Shown piece after piece: positions 35,532 through 47,700 of a stretch of 64,000 bases of DNA. The notes below the pieces were generated by a model, which was not told the DNA's origin, ran no database searches, and worked only from the letters and a program-made list of their open reading frames with translations. Within the stretch, counting starts at the first letter, position 1. Each line of letters starts with the position of its first letter. Made by a program: the position numbers and the translations under genes. The stretch lies in contig OX467082.1 in assembly GCA_950106755.1 (NCBI GenBank), forward strand, positions 35,464,001 to 35,528,000, read 5' to 3'. The stretch is from Climacium dendroides (Eukaryota; Streptophyta; Bryopsida; Hypnales; Climaciaceae).

Positions 35532-38180
35532 ATGTTGGCGCTCTTCGAGACGCCGGCTGGGTTCGCCTTGTTCAAGGTTTTGAACGAGGGCAAGCTCGAT
35601 GCCTCCGAGGTAGGTTTTGCAGGTTTTCTCTCGCGAGTTTTTCTTTGTGCAATGTGATTGTGATCGTTCTCGAGTTCCGATTGCTGAGCTTTGATTATTG
35701 TTGCAGGAATTGTACAAGGAGTTTGAGACTCCGGAGGTTGCACGGAAGGTATGTTATAGCTTTATATATTGTCGTGGTTGCATTATTATTTTATATATTT
35801 ATTTGTCGGTTTTGATTGGGTTTTCTTGATTTGGTGTTTTTCGGGTGAAAAACTCTGGGTTTCAGGGTTTAGGGTCTACCCTCCTCCGTTAAGAAAGTCT
35901 GTGGTATTTTATTCAGATGGTCAAGCTGAAAGCTTTCGACAAATTCGAAAATACGACCGATGCTTTGAATGCTGCGTCGCACCTCGTGGACAGCAAGCTG
36001 CCCAAGGGCCTTCGTAAGTTTTTGAAGGCTCAATGTCAGGGAGAGACTTTGGCTATTGCTGATTCCAAGCTCGGAAAGGCCATCAGCGACAAGTTGGTGA
36101 GTTTCTACTACCAGTACTTCTTTTTAAACTGTTTCTGAAGGGCGCTGTTGATGAGTAGGGAATTTTAGTATTCTCTTATTATTGGCAAAACCAGTAATAG
36201 TTATTGATGAGAATCAAGGCCTTAATCCTGTGATTAAAACGTGTTTGTACAGGAAATCAACTGTATCAACAATGCGGCTGTCTCGGAGCTCATGAGGGGA
36301 TTGAGGTCGCAGCTATCAGAACTTATTTCAGGTCTCGATGGTCACGATATGGCACCCATGAGTCTCGGATTGTCTCATAGCTTATCTCGGTACAAACTCA
36401 AGTTTAGTCCCGACAAGGTGGATACCATGATCGTGCAAGCTATTGGACTTTTGGATGACTTGGACAAGGAGCTGAACACCTATGCCATGAGAGTACGTGA
36501 GTGGTATGGATGGCACTTTCCCGAGCTCGCCAAGATTGTACAGGACAACGTCCAATTTGCTAAAGCGGTGAAGCTGATGGGCAGCCGGACGAACGCTGCA
36601 GACTTGGACTTCTCTGGGGTACGTACCTTTACCAACTTCTGATGTACTGAACCGTAATTGCATTAGTCATTATTGTAATAGCTCTTTTTCTGAGGAGTAT
36701 TGACAATACATTTCTCTTCCTGTTATGAAACTGGTGTCTGTGTTGTTTTTCAACAGATATTGCAAGAGGAGGTGGAGTCTGAAATGAAGGAGGCAGCAGT
36801 TATATCAATGGGAACTGAAGTTAGTGATCATGACATGTTGAACATCAAGTCGCTGTGCGATCAGGTCATTTCACTCTCTGAGTACCGAGGCCAGCTTTTT
36901 GATTACCTGCGGAGCCGGATGAATGCAATTGCACCCAATCTGACAATCATGGTGGGAGAATTGGTTGGCGCAAGGCTCATTGCACATGCTGGAAGTCTCA
37001 TCAATTTGGCGAAACACCCCGCAAGTACTGTTCAGATTTTGGGTGCTGAGAAGGTGAGATACTCACTTGGTACTCCTTGATACCAGTATTCTCACGTTGT
37101 AATTATTTAGATGAGGTAATGCATGCATGGATCTGATTGCTGAGTATTTATCTTGGTTCGCTGCAGGCACTTTTTAGGGCGTTGAAGACGAAGCATGAGA
37201 CTCCCAAGTATGGACTTATTTATCACGCCTCCTTGATAGGACAAGCTGCTCCGAAATTTAAGGGTAAAATTTCTCGAGTACTTGCAGCGAAGTCCGCACT
37301 ATCAATCCGTATGGATGCCTTGGGAGATAGCTCCGAGGCCAGCATTGGTATTGAGAGTCGTGCTAAGGTTCGTTCCAGCAATTGGGTTTACTCCTTTCTT
37401 TGACTGCTTCCCTCAATTTCCTTCGTGTGCATTTATCATTGCAGACTGCTGAGTTCTAGAAATGTGATCATTTCATGTGCTACTTATGGCAGGTTGAAGC
37501 AAGGTTGAGACAACTGGAAGGTAGAGCTCTAGGTAAAACTGCCCCACCTGCATCCAAAGGAAAGCCAAATATTCAAGCCTATGACAAGGATAGGAAGGCT
37601 GGAACACCAGGGTTACTTTCAGCTGCTAAGGTAAGCCAGTGTTACGATCTTCATTTTTTTTCTGACAATTAATTACAAATTCACAGTTTCAATGGAATGC
37701 TTCTTCCGTCATTGTGGCTTGTTGTTCAAACACAGACTTTTATTGACTCTTTTGTTATTCTTAATCCTGAAAGTAATGTCTAAACTCCTGGTAATTTATC
37801 AGGTTTACAACACAGCTGCTGATGTTACCATGGACGTCGTTCCGACCGTGGAAGCCACTCCTTCCAGCGATGTCACTCCTGCCAAGAAGAAGAAGAAATC
37901 GAAGGAAGTTGCCACACCAGAACCGGCCGTCGAAGTCGCAGAAGCCACTCCTCCAACGAAGAAGAAGAAGAAATCCAAGGAAGCTGCCACACCAGAGACC
38001 TCCACTATTGCAGTTGCTGTTGCGGTTACACCAGAGCTCACGAAGTCAGGGAAGAAAAAAAGGAAAGCTGAGACTGAAGCAGTAGTGGAAGCGGCAGTGG
38101 AGGCGGCTGTGGGAGCAGTTAACGGAACTACACCAGTAACGAAGAAGAAAAAGAAGAAGAGCAAAGAAACGATCGCCTAA
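35532..38180 (+). CDS. NOP58: Nucleolar protein 58 (box C/D snoRNP core protein)
   Basis: Eight exons: 35532-35609, 35707-35748, 35917-36096, 36253-36618, 36757-37053, 37167-37367, 37493-37630, 37803-38180; all introns are phase 0 and the product is 559 residues. NOP58 pairs with NOP56 in box C/D snoRNPs that place 2'-O-methyl groups on rRNA, and helps early ribosome assembly in the nucleolus. The N-terminus [17 protein letters not shown] is typical of the family. Residues 140-157 ([18 protein letters not shown]) and the following NOSIC segment are intact. The Nop RNP-binding domain is about 277-375, with [15 protein letters not shown] at 289-303 and the [14 protein letters not shown] segment on exon 6. 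The tail from 435 has four Lys-rich blocks (KKKKKSKE type) separated by Ala/Thr/Val-rich linkers, as in other plant NOP58 proteins. No defect seen. Confidence 0.95.
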
Positions 38181-39440
38181 GCGTCTAGGAAGATAGTATT
38201 GAAGATTTTTAGGTGTAAACTTGAGCAAAACCAGTTGCAGATGGGTCAAACCCTGTTCCCCAACACTTATCGCAGATCTCTGGCGTCTCTCAGCAGAATG
38301 CTCGAGGACCGTACGCAGGCTGCCTGATAGACTCCCGGATTGAGGTATGATGCTCAGAAATTAGGTCGTAGGAATCCTTGTTGAGGTATATTTTGAGTGA
38401 ATGTACACCAGGTATTGCCTTGCCAGCTCTCACTGGCTGGCTCCCTATTACAGACGGCAGCTCAGTTGATCTGCCTTTTGTACAGTTTTGGCCTTCTTTA
38501 TAGGATTGAGTTGTTTCTGATACTCGTGCAACATTTGGCGTGTCTTGTTGATAAGCAGCGGAACTGTCCTGTGGATACCTTGTAACCTAGCATTGTTTGA
38601 ACCCCAAGCTTAGTCGTATTTTTCTAAGCTCTCTGGTACAACAGTGGTTGTCAGAGACGTTTAGGAGGCAGATGTTCGAAGGTGAGTGCTTCCAACGTTG
38701 GAATGGGAGGAATGGGAGGGGAAATCTGGTGGGTACTCTGAAACCCAATACCCAATATTTGCTATGGTGTAGTTTTGCTCCTAGGTATGGTGTAGTCAAC
38801 ACCTCATTAATCTCTGAACGAAGAGCTCTGTAACTTCAGGTTCCGGTTCGCTCAGGATGAGTGTTGATTGTTCTCTTCGGAGGGAACACTAACTAACTGG
38901 TAATCGGAGACCGGCACTACATCTCAACTTCTTCACACAGTGAAGTGATGTGCGACGGATCTATAATTCAATTGATCACCTTGCTGTGATTCTGAAAAAA
39001 GTCATGTGCAACTGGTAGCATCGCGGCACTGGATAGTTCTCTGTGGCGCGTTAGTGGGATATCGAAATTGATGCAGTTTCATTTTCAAGTTTCATTTTCA
39101 AGAGCGTGCTTCATAATCAGTAAACCTCCGTTGCGTCATTTGCGTATGTGAAAACTATCGGCTTCGTTTTCCTATTGGAGCGTTTTTGGGCATACCCGAG
39201 ACAGTTCATATCTTTCAATTCATCGTGCTTTCGATTTCTTTGCAATTTCGACACAGAATAGCATATTTTTGCTAACACATACAGCATTCTGTAGAATCTG
39301 GCAATGCTATTGATAATGCTATAAGCTTGATCAAAGGTGTTTTGACTCCCATCCTGTCCGAATTTCAGTTATTTGGAAAGAAGAATTAGGACCAGTTTTA
39401 GGTTTGGTACAGGTGCTAATCCGTGTAAAGAGTTCCAGCG
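38181..39440 (+). other. NOP58 3' flank and NudC paralog 2 upstream region
   Basis: No gene. The first part probably contains the NOP58 3' untranslated region. The last few hundred bases are the likely promoter of the downstream NudC gene. No TATA box could be assigned. Confidence 0.4.
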
Positions 39441-41595
39441 ATGGCTGTGATTTCCGATTATGAGGAAGAAGAGCCGATGCAATCGCATACCTCAACGCCA
39501 CGCCAAGCGAAGCCTTCAGAACCGGTGAAGTCTCCCGAGTCAGAGCCAGTTATTATTCACTCTGACTCAGAGCCTTCGATGCTGAATCCTCTGGAAGAAC
39601 AACCGCTGCCTCCACCGCCATCGCCATCGCTGTCGCCATCACCGCCGCAGTCTGACGAGAAGGTCTACCAGCACGACCCTGTCCTGTATGCCTTGCTTGA
39701 AGAGCACAAACGGCAACCTCTGGAGCTCCTGACGACCGTCATTGATTTCCTGTTCAGAGCGACCGATCTTTCCCGTGAATCGAGAGTGGAACTCCAAGTG
39801 ACAGAAATCGTGAAGGAGGCAAAAAGAAGAAGAAGCGCATACGAGGGGGAAGATGTCGCTCCAGAGAAGGTGGCGAAGGTAGAGAAAACCAAGTCTCCAA
39901 AGAAAGAACCAAAATCACCGAGGACCATAACGGAAACGCCTTATCAAACACCGCGCGGGGATGAAACTTCTGAGAGCTCCGATGTGACCCTACCCCCTCC
40001 ACGGAAGGATGCTGGAATTGAGCAAGCGGAGGTCGACGCTGAGGGAACAGGCCTTCGTACGTCGATCTTTCGCGCAAGAACATTGCATTTTGAATGTATC
40101 AATTGACCTTCACCTCGGGAAAGAGAGAATTCTCGTTCTGCGGTTTCTAACTCAGTAACAATTTGAACATTTTAAAAACCATTTGCAAGTGTACTTACAG
40201 CTTGAGAACAGAGCCTTTGAAAACAGAATCGAAAGAAACGCAAGGTAGGACAATCGAAATCACAATCCAAAATTTGCGAGAACGGGAATAGTCCGTATTC
40301 TGGTAACTAAGCTCCACATTGCTGTTCTTTGCTCCTTGATGACCTAACTGACCTCCTCCGCCATGTCCCAGAACCGAACATTGGGAATGGATTCGATCAC
40401 GAGAAATACTCTTGGGCGCAAACTCTCGGAGAACTGACCTTGCACATACCCATGCCGGAAGGGACCAAAGCCAAAGCAGTGGCATGTGAAATCAAGCGGA
40501 GCACGTTTAAGGCAGGCATTAAGGGCCAGAAGCCGATTCTGGAGGTCTGACTGCTTCCGAGTATCCGTTCCGTGTGCGTTTCCGGTAATCTGAAATTCAA
40601 TCTGTAGAAGAATGCTCCTCTGCATAGGCTAATCCAATGAAACCTCTCGTGCAGGGAGAATTATATCAACCAGTGAAGGTCGATGACTGCTTCTGGAGTT
40701 TAGGTAACAGCATTAACGATTCCTACCATCAAGAAAGTTTCATTTCGGACAGGAAACAGTAAGATGTCGCGCCGACTTCCTGTTTAAGCAGGAAACTGTT
40801 GAATGTGTTACCAGATGAGGACGGGACGCTGTCCGTTTACTTGACCAAATTCAATCGAATGGAGTGGTGGCGAAGTGTGGTGAAAGGGGAACCCGAGATC
40901 AACTCACGGAAGGTGGAGCCTGAGAAGAGCAGATTGGATGACCTCGACTCCGAAACTCGTCAAACTGCAGAGAAAATGATGGTATGTATCAACAACATTT
41001 CCATTTTCAGAATCAAATCAAGCAAATTTCCGTCGTCTGCGGTCTTTTTCCATTTGTCCGAACAATGAAGAAATCGGATACCCAGGTTTGTATTGCCATG
41101 TGACGATGTGAGCGATCGTCTTAGATGTATCGTAAAGCCTTCATCACTTGCGAAATTGCAGCATTACTTTCATACCCATCGGAATGTAATTCCGTAAGGC
41201 CATAAGCTTCCATGTCGGTGAAGGCTTGTTCGGAGGAATTAGAAGTCGGCCACTCATGTCACCCTGGTGTGCACACAATCGTAACCTGTGGCATTGGCTT
41301 GACAGTACGATCAAAGGCAAAAGGCACTGGGATTACCCACAAGCGGCGAGGCATCCAAAAACGACGCGATCAAAAAATTCATGGAGCAGGTACAATTATG
41401 TCGACGTCGCTCCATCGCTAAGACGTTTCTTTCCCCTGCATCAATTTGCCACTCTTAAATGTTTTTTTGAAAAGAGTTAGAAACTCTACAGTCATGCTCA
41501 CAGAATGGGGAACCCAAATGCTCGAATCCTGACTTGTCTTTGTTTTCTCCTCGCAGCATCCCGAAATGGACTTCTCCAAGGCAAAGATATGTTAA
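39441..41595 (+). CDS. NudC/BOBBER-type co-chaperone, paralog 2
   Basis: Six exons: 39441-40056, 40372-40544, 40655-40703, 40815-40981, 41306-41389, 41557-41595. Phases match paralog 1 at every junction and five of six exon lengths are equal or nearly so (173, 49, 167 versus 170, 84, 39); 375 residues. Starts MAVISDYEEEEP. A Pro/Ser-rich insert (about 50-72) absent from paralog 1 precedes the N-terminal helical domain (74-135, LELLTTVIDFLFRATDL). The CS domain starts near 212 ([15 protein letters not shown]), with GIKGQKPIL, DDCFWSLDED and MEWWRS, and the C-terminus is [12 protein letters not shown]. The donor after exon 2 (GAG/GTCTGA) is weak but keeps frame and phase. No stop or frameshift, so it is probably functional. 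The role is as for paralog 1, inferred from family. Confidence 0.85.
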
Positions 41596-42062
41596 GAGAA
41601 GCTGACAGAGGTCTTCCATCGGTGACTCGTGATGTTTTGGTGAGAGGCTAAGCACGACTTCAATGCAGAATTTTTGCAACTTGGAACAATGTCTTTCAGT
41701 AATCTGCACAGGATGAGACTTATTATAGCGTAGTTTTGTTGAAGGAAACGGCAATTAGTATTGTCTGATTCTCTATGTTACAGCGAATCCAATATTTAAC
41801 GTAGACCCATATTCAAGCAAGAACTACACGACTCTAATGAGAAAATAAGAAGGGAAGTGCATTTCCAAAAGCCAAGAAGCAAAAAATGTTATTTTGTTAT
41901 TATTGTTGAAAACAACAACTCTAAATCTAGTTTATTTTGTTTCGTTACAATTGCAGCAAATGCTTGAACTGTTAGTACCAAACTTCAGAATTTCTGATGC
42001 TTCTATTATGCTATCATATACCAATATGTACTTGGAAGAATGTTAGACCAAGACTTATGTTA

Positions 42063-42140
42063 CTCCTGTCTCAAAATAAATCCGTGGTACTCACATAGGT
42101 TTCCAGTAGAAACCACAGATTTGTTTTGAGATGGAGGGAG
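42063..42140. mobile_element. Stowaway-like MITE (78 bp)
   Basis: Flanked by TA on both sides (42061-42062 and 42141-42142). The left end CTCCTGTCTCAAAATAAATC and the reverse complement of the right end CTCCCTCCATCTCAAAACAA are long imperfect inverted repeats; the whole element is nearly one hairpin. The TA duplication and the CTCCCTCC...CAAAA terminus are those of Tc1/mariner-type Stowaway MITEs. It is about 470 bases after the NudC paralog 2 stop. Confidence 0.75.
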
Positions 42141-42392
42141 TACTCTTCTTCCACTGCAAATTTGGCATCCTTTTAAGCAAACTTCCATACTGTGCCTAAA
42201 TATGAACTGAATTTCCAAGTTTTGCAGAGAGTTAGAATTGCCTTTTGTTGACTTTCGCGATGCTTTCCAATTCTATGTGAGTAGGGAGAACTTACATTTT
42301 TTAGAGAAGCTTTGTGTTGCTGCCAAACTGTAAGGCCGGTTTGCATGCCAAAAATTGACTAGATCTTGAACAAGCCACAGGGGGTCTGCATG

Positions 42393-42757
42393 AAGCAATT
42401 GCCAACTTGATTTCCAATATTGAGCTCAAGTCCCTTCCTTTATCTACCATCCTTGATTTTAGCTTAAGCAATTGCCAACTTGATTTTTAATATTGAGCTC
42501 AAGTCCCTCCCTTTATCTACCATCCTTGATTTTAGCTTAAGCAATTGCCCACTTGATTTCCAATATTGAGCTCAAGTCCCTCCCTTTATCTACCATCCTT
42601 GATTTTAGCTGAAGCAATTGCCCACTTGATTTCCAATATTGAGCTCAAGTCCCTCCCTTTCTCTACCATCCTTGATTTTAGCTGAAGCAATTGCCAACTT
42701 GATTTCCAATATTGAGCTCAAGTCCCTCCCTTTCTCTACCATCCTTGATTTTAGGAT
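42393..42757 (+). repeat. 73-bp tandem repeat, five copies
   Basis: Units starting AAGCAATTGCC at 42393, 42466, 42539, 42612 and 42685 are nearly identical. The period is not a multiple of three and no gene runs through it, so the open frames here are by-products of the repeat. Confidence 0.9.
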
Positions 42758-43783
42758 ATTCAAGCCTACTCTCCTTTCCATCAATCCGACTTACTATTTA
42801 TTTAAAAGTATATATCCTCATTTTTTTTAAAAAGTGGATATTTTATTTGGAGAACCGGTGCACATCCAAAAGGCATGAATTGGACCTCATAGATTGGTGT
42901 CTTGAAGCTCCACCTCCAGTCTGGTCCTCACGTGCGAATAGTCCTAAGCAACCAGCAAGTACAATGTTAAAATTGGTATCCCAGAAGTTGAACACTTGCC
43001 TCTCCAGCTTTTTCAGGCTTTTTGCTGGCCACTGAGAACTCCAATTATTCTCCTCCTCTTGCAACTGTTGCACACTTCCATTTCGAACTCCGCTTCTTTA
43101 TTTCTTTAATTTAATGCAGGGCCGGTTTGGCTGATTCTGGGTGCATGGAAGTCATGGCAATTCTCACAGTGCCACTTGATTTGGATTTTTTCTGTGCCCC
43201 TGGAACCCCCCCTGCAACTTACTCCTCCTCCATTATGAGCCAGATGCAGAGTTTGAAGTGACAGAAGTGTGTCTGCGGCATGTGCCAAGTTGCGCAACTC
43301 GTCTCTTTTTCCTTTCCAGCCTGGAAGCAAGTCCCTGTATGATGGGCATGCACAAAGCCAAGGTTTTCTTAAAGAAAAAAAAAAGGATTTTAAAGCCAAG
43401 TTTTTCTTAAAGAAGAAAAAAAAAGGATTTTGAAACTGGAAAGACTATTGGATCTTTTGCTTCGGACCCCAACGGAAACTTTTTGAGTTTTACCGGTTAA
43501 TTTCCTTCAATTCTCATATTGAACTGGTTTTTGGAGAAGCGAGTCCGATTATTTTCTCCATTTTTAAACTCACAATAGAAATTTTATATATTTTTGCACC
43601 AATTTTTTGGCGATGTTTTCAAATTTAAACCAGGTTTTTTTCCCAATTCCTTTGGCTAACTTTGAACTAGTCGCCGGTTTTTTCCAAACACTAATCCCAA
43701 CTGAATTTCCAACTCTTGCAAGCAGGAGTCCAATCATTGTATGCTTTAATTGTTAAAAAAATATTACTAAATAGAAAACAAAA
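42758..43783. other. Gene-free stretch
   Basis: Nothing recognisable. A short duplicated Lys-codon-like poly-A/TTTTCTTAAAGAA piece occurs around 43355-43430. Short open frames are not supported. Confidence 0.4.
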
Positions 43784-44790
43784 ACTAGTGTGCCATGTGC
43801 TGTCGGTTGCCACAGCCCAAATAGTAAGAAAAAAAATTCTAATTTTCTAATCTATAAAAACTTTGAAATTCAATATCTTTTCTACCATGAATTTAAATGT
43901 CTCGAGACAAAGCTTGTGCACCCCTCTTTGCTGAGGGCTTTCTGATGATACCAAGAACACAATCAGGGGACATACGGTTTAAGAGATCTTACGATAACAA
44001 ACCAAACAAACAGCCTAACTTAAGGCATGGATGGACTAGTGTGCCTTGTGTTGTTGCCATTGTCAAAATAAAAGTAAACAATCATTTTCTAATTTTCTAA
44101 TTCCTAACAACTTCAAAAATCAATAACTTCACAATGTAAGTTGGAACACTACAAAACAAAGCCCATGCACCCCTCCTCGCTAAGAGCTTTACAACAGTAC
44201 CAAGAACGTGACTAGGGAACACACAATCCGGGAAATTTCACCGTAACAAATAAAACAAGCATACAAATAACTTAACTTAATGTCTACTAGTGTCCCTTGT
44301 GTTGTTGCCACAATAATTGCCAAAGTAGAAGTAATTTTATAATTTTTTTAATTCATAAAAACTTTGAAATTCAATAACTTTCACATTGTAGGTTAGAATG
44401 CCACAAAACCAAGCCTATGCACCCTCCCTCGCCAAAGGCTTTCTAACATACCAAGCACAAGATTGAAAGACTCACAGTCTAAGAGATCTCACTGTAACAA
44501 ACAAAACAAACAAAATACCATTAACTTAGTGGATGGATTAGTGTGCCCAAAGACATTGCCATTGCCAAAATAAAAGTAAAATAAAAATAGTTATCTAATT
44601 TTTTAATTCATTAAAACTTTGAAATTCAATCACTTTCATACCATAGTATATGAGGTTGTATTTTTGGTATGAATAGAAAAGCTTTATGCACAGGAATGCA
44701 AGGGCTTTATTGTTATGTGGCATTTGGACATGTCATGTGAAAGTTGTGGTTTTTTCAAAATAAAAAAATTTTAATTCAATTTTTTAATTT
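43784..44790 (+). repeat. ~250-bp tandem repeat
   Basis: CTAGTGTGCC-type unit starts recur near 43784, 44035, 44283 and 44540. Each unit contains ACTTTGAAATTCAATA, GCACCCCTC, GATACCAAG and GAGATCT in order. Copies decay toward 44790 and 45010. Dispersed relatives are at 8084-8290, 34010-34205 (reversed), 48350-48432 (reversed, partial), 53985-54082 and 56530-56725 (reversed). Confidence 0.75.
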
Positions 44791-47700
44791 ACAAAAATCC
44801 ATGACTTTCATACAATAGGTCCAAATGCCACAAAATTGACATGAATAGAAAGCTTTATGCAAGGAGTGCAAGGGATTTGTATTGTGGCCTTTCGACCTCT
44901 AATTTGAAATTTATAATTTTTCAAAATAAAAGATAATTTAATTTAATTTTTTAATTTATATAAACTTTGAAATTCAATAACATTCACATTCTAAATCCAA
45001 ATGCCATAAATCAAAGCTTGTACATCCTTCTTTGCAAAGAGCATTTGAGTAGTTAGAACACCACCTAATACCCCACGATTTCTTAAATCTCATGGAGGTC
45101 CTAATAGAAAATGGGTATAACTATCTCATGGAGGTTCTAATAGAGATTGGGTTCTAAAAGCATTTTCTTGTGTAGAAGTACATTTTGTTTTCTTCGAAGC
45201 ACCAATAGTGTACATTTAAGGAGGGAAGGCACTTTTAATGACCATTGTGTTTCAACTTAAAAAATTTATAACTAATTCCACAAAGGTTCAAAGATATGAA
45301 ATGACATGGATTAATTAGATGCCAATTCCATTTTTCTTCCTATGAAAATTTATTGAAAATTGTTTCAAGGAGTTTTGCTTCTACCAGTATGCTATCAACT
45401 TTTGAAAGGTTGCTTTATAAACCTCCTACCTTACTTTGAGTCTATATTGAAAATAGTTTATTTTGTTTGTCTATAGATTATGTGTGAATTTTTATCTACA
45501 AAAAACAACAAATTTTACTTTTGGATGATTGCAAGAAAGATATATACTATTTTCTGTAACACTATGAAAGCCAAATGAGTGTTTTTTGAAAACAAAACTT
45601 CGAAAATACTAATTGAATGTGCATGATTGAAATTCACAACGAAGGTGGACATGATCACTTGAAACTTCTTTCAATTATTTTCTATAATTACTTGGTAGAA
45701 AACACTTGTTTTAAAAAATATTTCACATTTGTGGAGAGGGGGATTATTGTTTAATATCCACTCAAAGGAATTTTGAGCTAAAATTTATAGGGAATGTTCT
45801 TTTTTTTGATAAGTAGCTATTCTCTAATGGAATTAAATTTTTGAAACATTATATAAAATGTTTTGATAATTCTCTACATGCATTTTGAAAACATATAGAA
45901 AAATGTTTTGGTAATTCTTTTTGTCAATGACCATCTTCATAGAGTTGTTAGAGAAGGCCAAATTTTATTTTATTTTTAAAACTATTTTCTAATTTTTTTT
46001 AAATGTCAAAATATCTATTTTTTTAAGATTTTATATATTTCAATTTTCCTATATAGAAAATTATTGTACCCTTGATCTTCCTGGGGTACAATCTTGTTAA
46101 AATCACTTTCTAATTTGAAAGTACTCCCCAAAAAATCTTAAGTTTTAGAGATGATACTTGCAATCACTTTTTTCTGAAGAACATACCACTCCTAGATGCA
46201 CATGCAAAATACTAAATAGCATGAAATTTTTAACCCTTAAGGACTAAGGGGTTGTCCAAATTTCCAAAATTGTGAAGATGTATTATAAAAATGCAACTTT
46301 GAAAAATGATTTAATGATGACTCTCAAATAGTAGTTGTAAAATATGATCCATAGATCATATTCATACAATTAGATTAAAGAGTACACAAATCAATATTTT
46401 TTAACAAAATTTGAAGCCAAAAATTGAAAATTTCTTTTAAAATCAATTGTAGAAGGAAGTTTTGTAAATTTCACAATAAATTTTTTCCTTGAAGTTCAAA
46501 GTGTTGAGTTCTAATCATAGTGATTTTTGAAGATTTTATTTTATTAACTTATTCAAGTCATTTTTGAAAGGACTTTTTTGAATTAAAAAGGTTATTATTT
46601 GAGGCCACACCTACTAATACTTATTGAATAATAGAATGTTTGCAAAGTGAAGTCTTCAAAATATCTGCCAATGTTAAAGAATAAACACACAAATCTTCAA
46701 AAATAATGATGGATGAAAAAATGCATTTCTATGTGCTTGGGATGTATTTGTATTAATTCATTGTTCAAAATTTGATCACTTGGTCCTTTATTGAAAAAAA
46801 GGTCACAAAAAATTTGATAATAGGTACAACCATTCATAATTTGAATAATGAAATGTTTCATAAAATGCACTTCATTTGATTAATATTCATTACAAAAGCT
46901 TCTAAAAAAATTTATATAATATGTCAATGAAAAGATTCTCAAAAACTTTGTGAACAACTTAATTGTTGTGGAATCCAAAATCACTTCAATTGAATAAATT
47001 TTTCAAAATCATTTGGTAGTAGCAATAGAAAATTGAAATCATGAAAGCTCAAAGCTCACAAAAAGCACAAAATCATAGAAGTGCAAAGAAGTGTAAAGCC
47101 AAGAGAAGCAATGGATTTGCTACCTCTATAATATCATCCTATGGATCCTCTTTAATATCACCTTAATTGCAACAACTATATTATTTCTATAATATCACCC
47201 TTTGTAAAAAGTGATATTACAAAAGTGGTTGCAAACTGCTACTCTATTTCTGTAATATCACATTGTGTGAAAATACAATTTCTATGTATGCATGATTGAA
47301 AATATTTTTACAAAATATTTAAAATAATTATTTTAAAGACTTATTGAAATCATTGTCATGCATTCTATTCAAATATATCAAAATTTTATTAATATGTGAT
47401 ACAATGAATGCATAGCATAGCAAGCACGAGCCCCAAGTATTAATGGTAGCATTTGTGATATTACAGAGGGAGTTATGATTTTAGTAGCATGATGTATTAT
47501 GATAACACTAGATCCAACCATTAGATAGGACAACAACTTGATAAAGTATTTCCACAAATTAGGATGACTTCCATCTAAGAAGTAATAATAATGAAACTTG
47601 AGTTTAAATATGTTAGTTATTTAGAAATTGAACGTTGGAGTGCTTAAGGGTTAAGTTTAGTTCTTTTGGAGCTTCTCAGCTCTTGCACTCACCAACAAAT

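Noticed and set aside
43784..44790. Long terminal repeats of a retrotransposon
   Set aside because: Units are regular ~250-bp tandem copies without TG...CA ends, primer-binding site or internal coding region.
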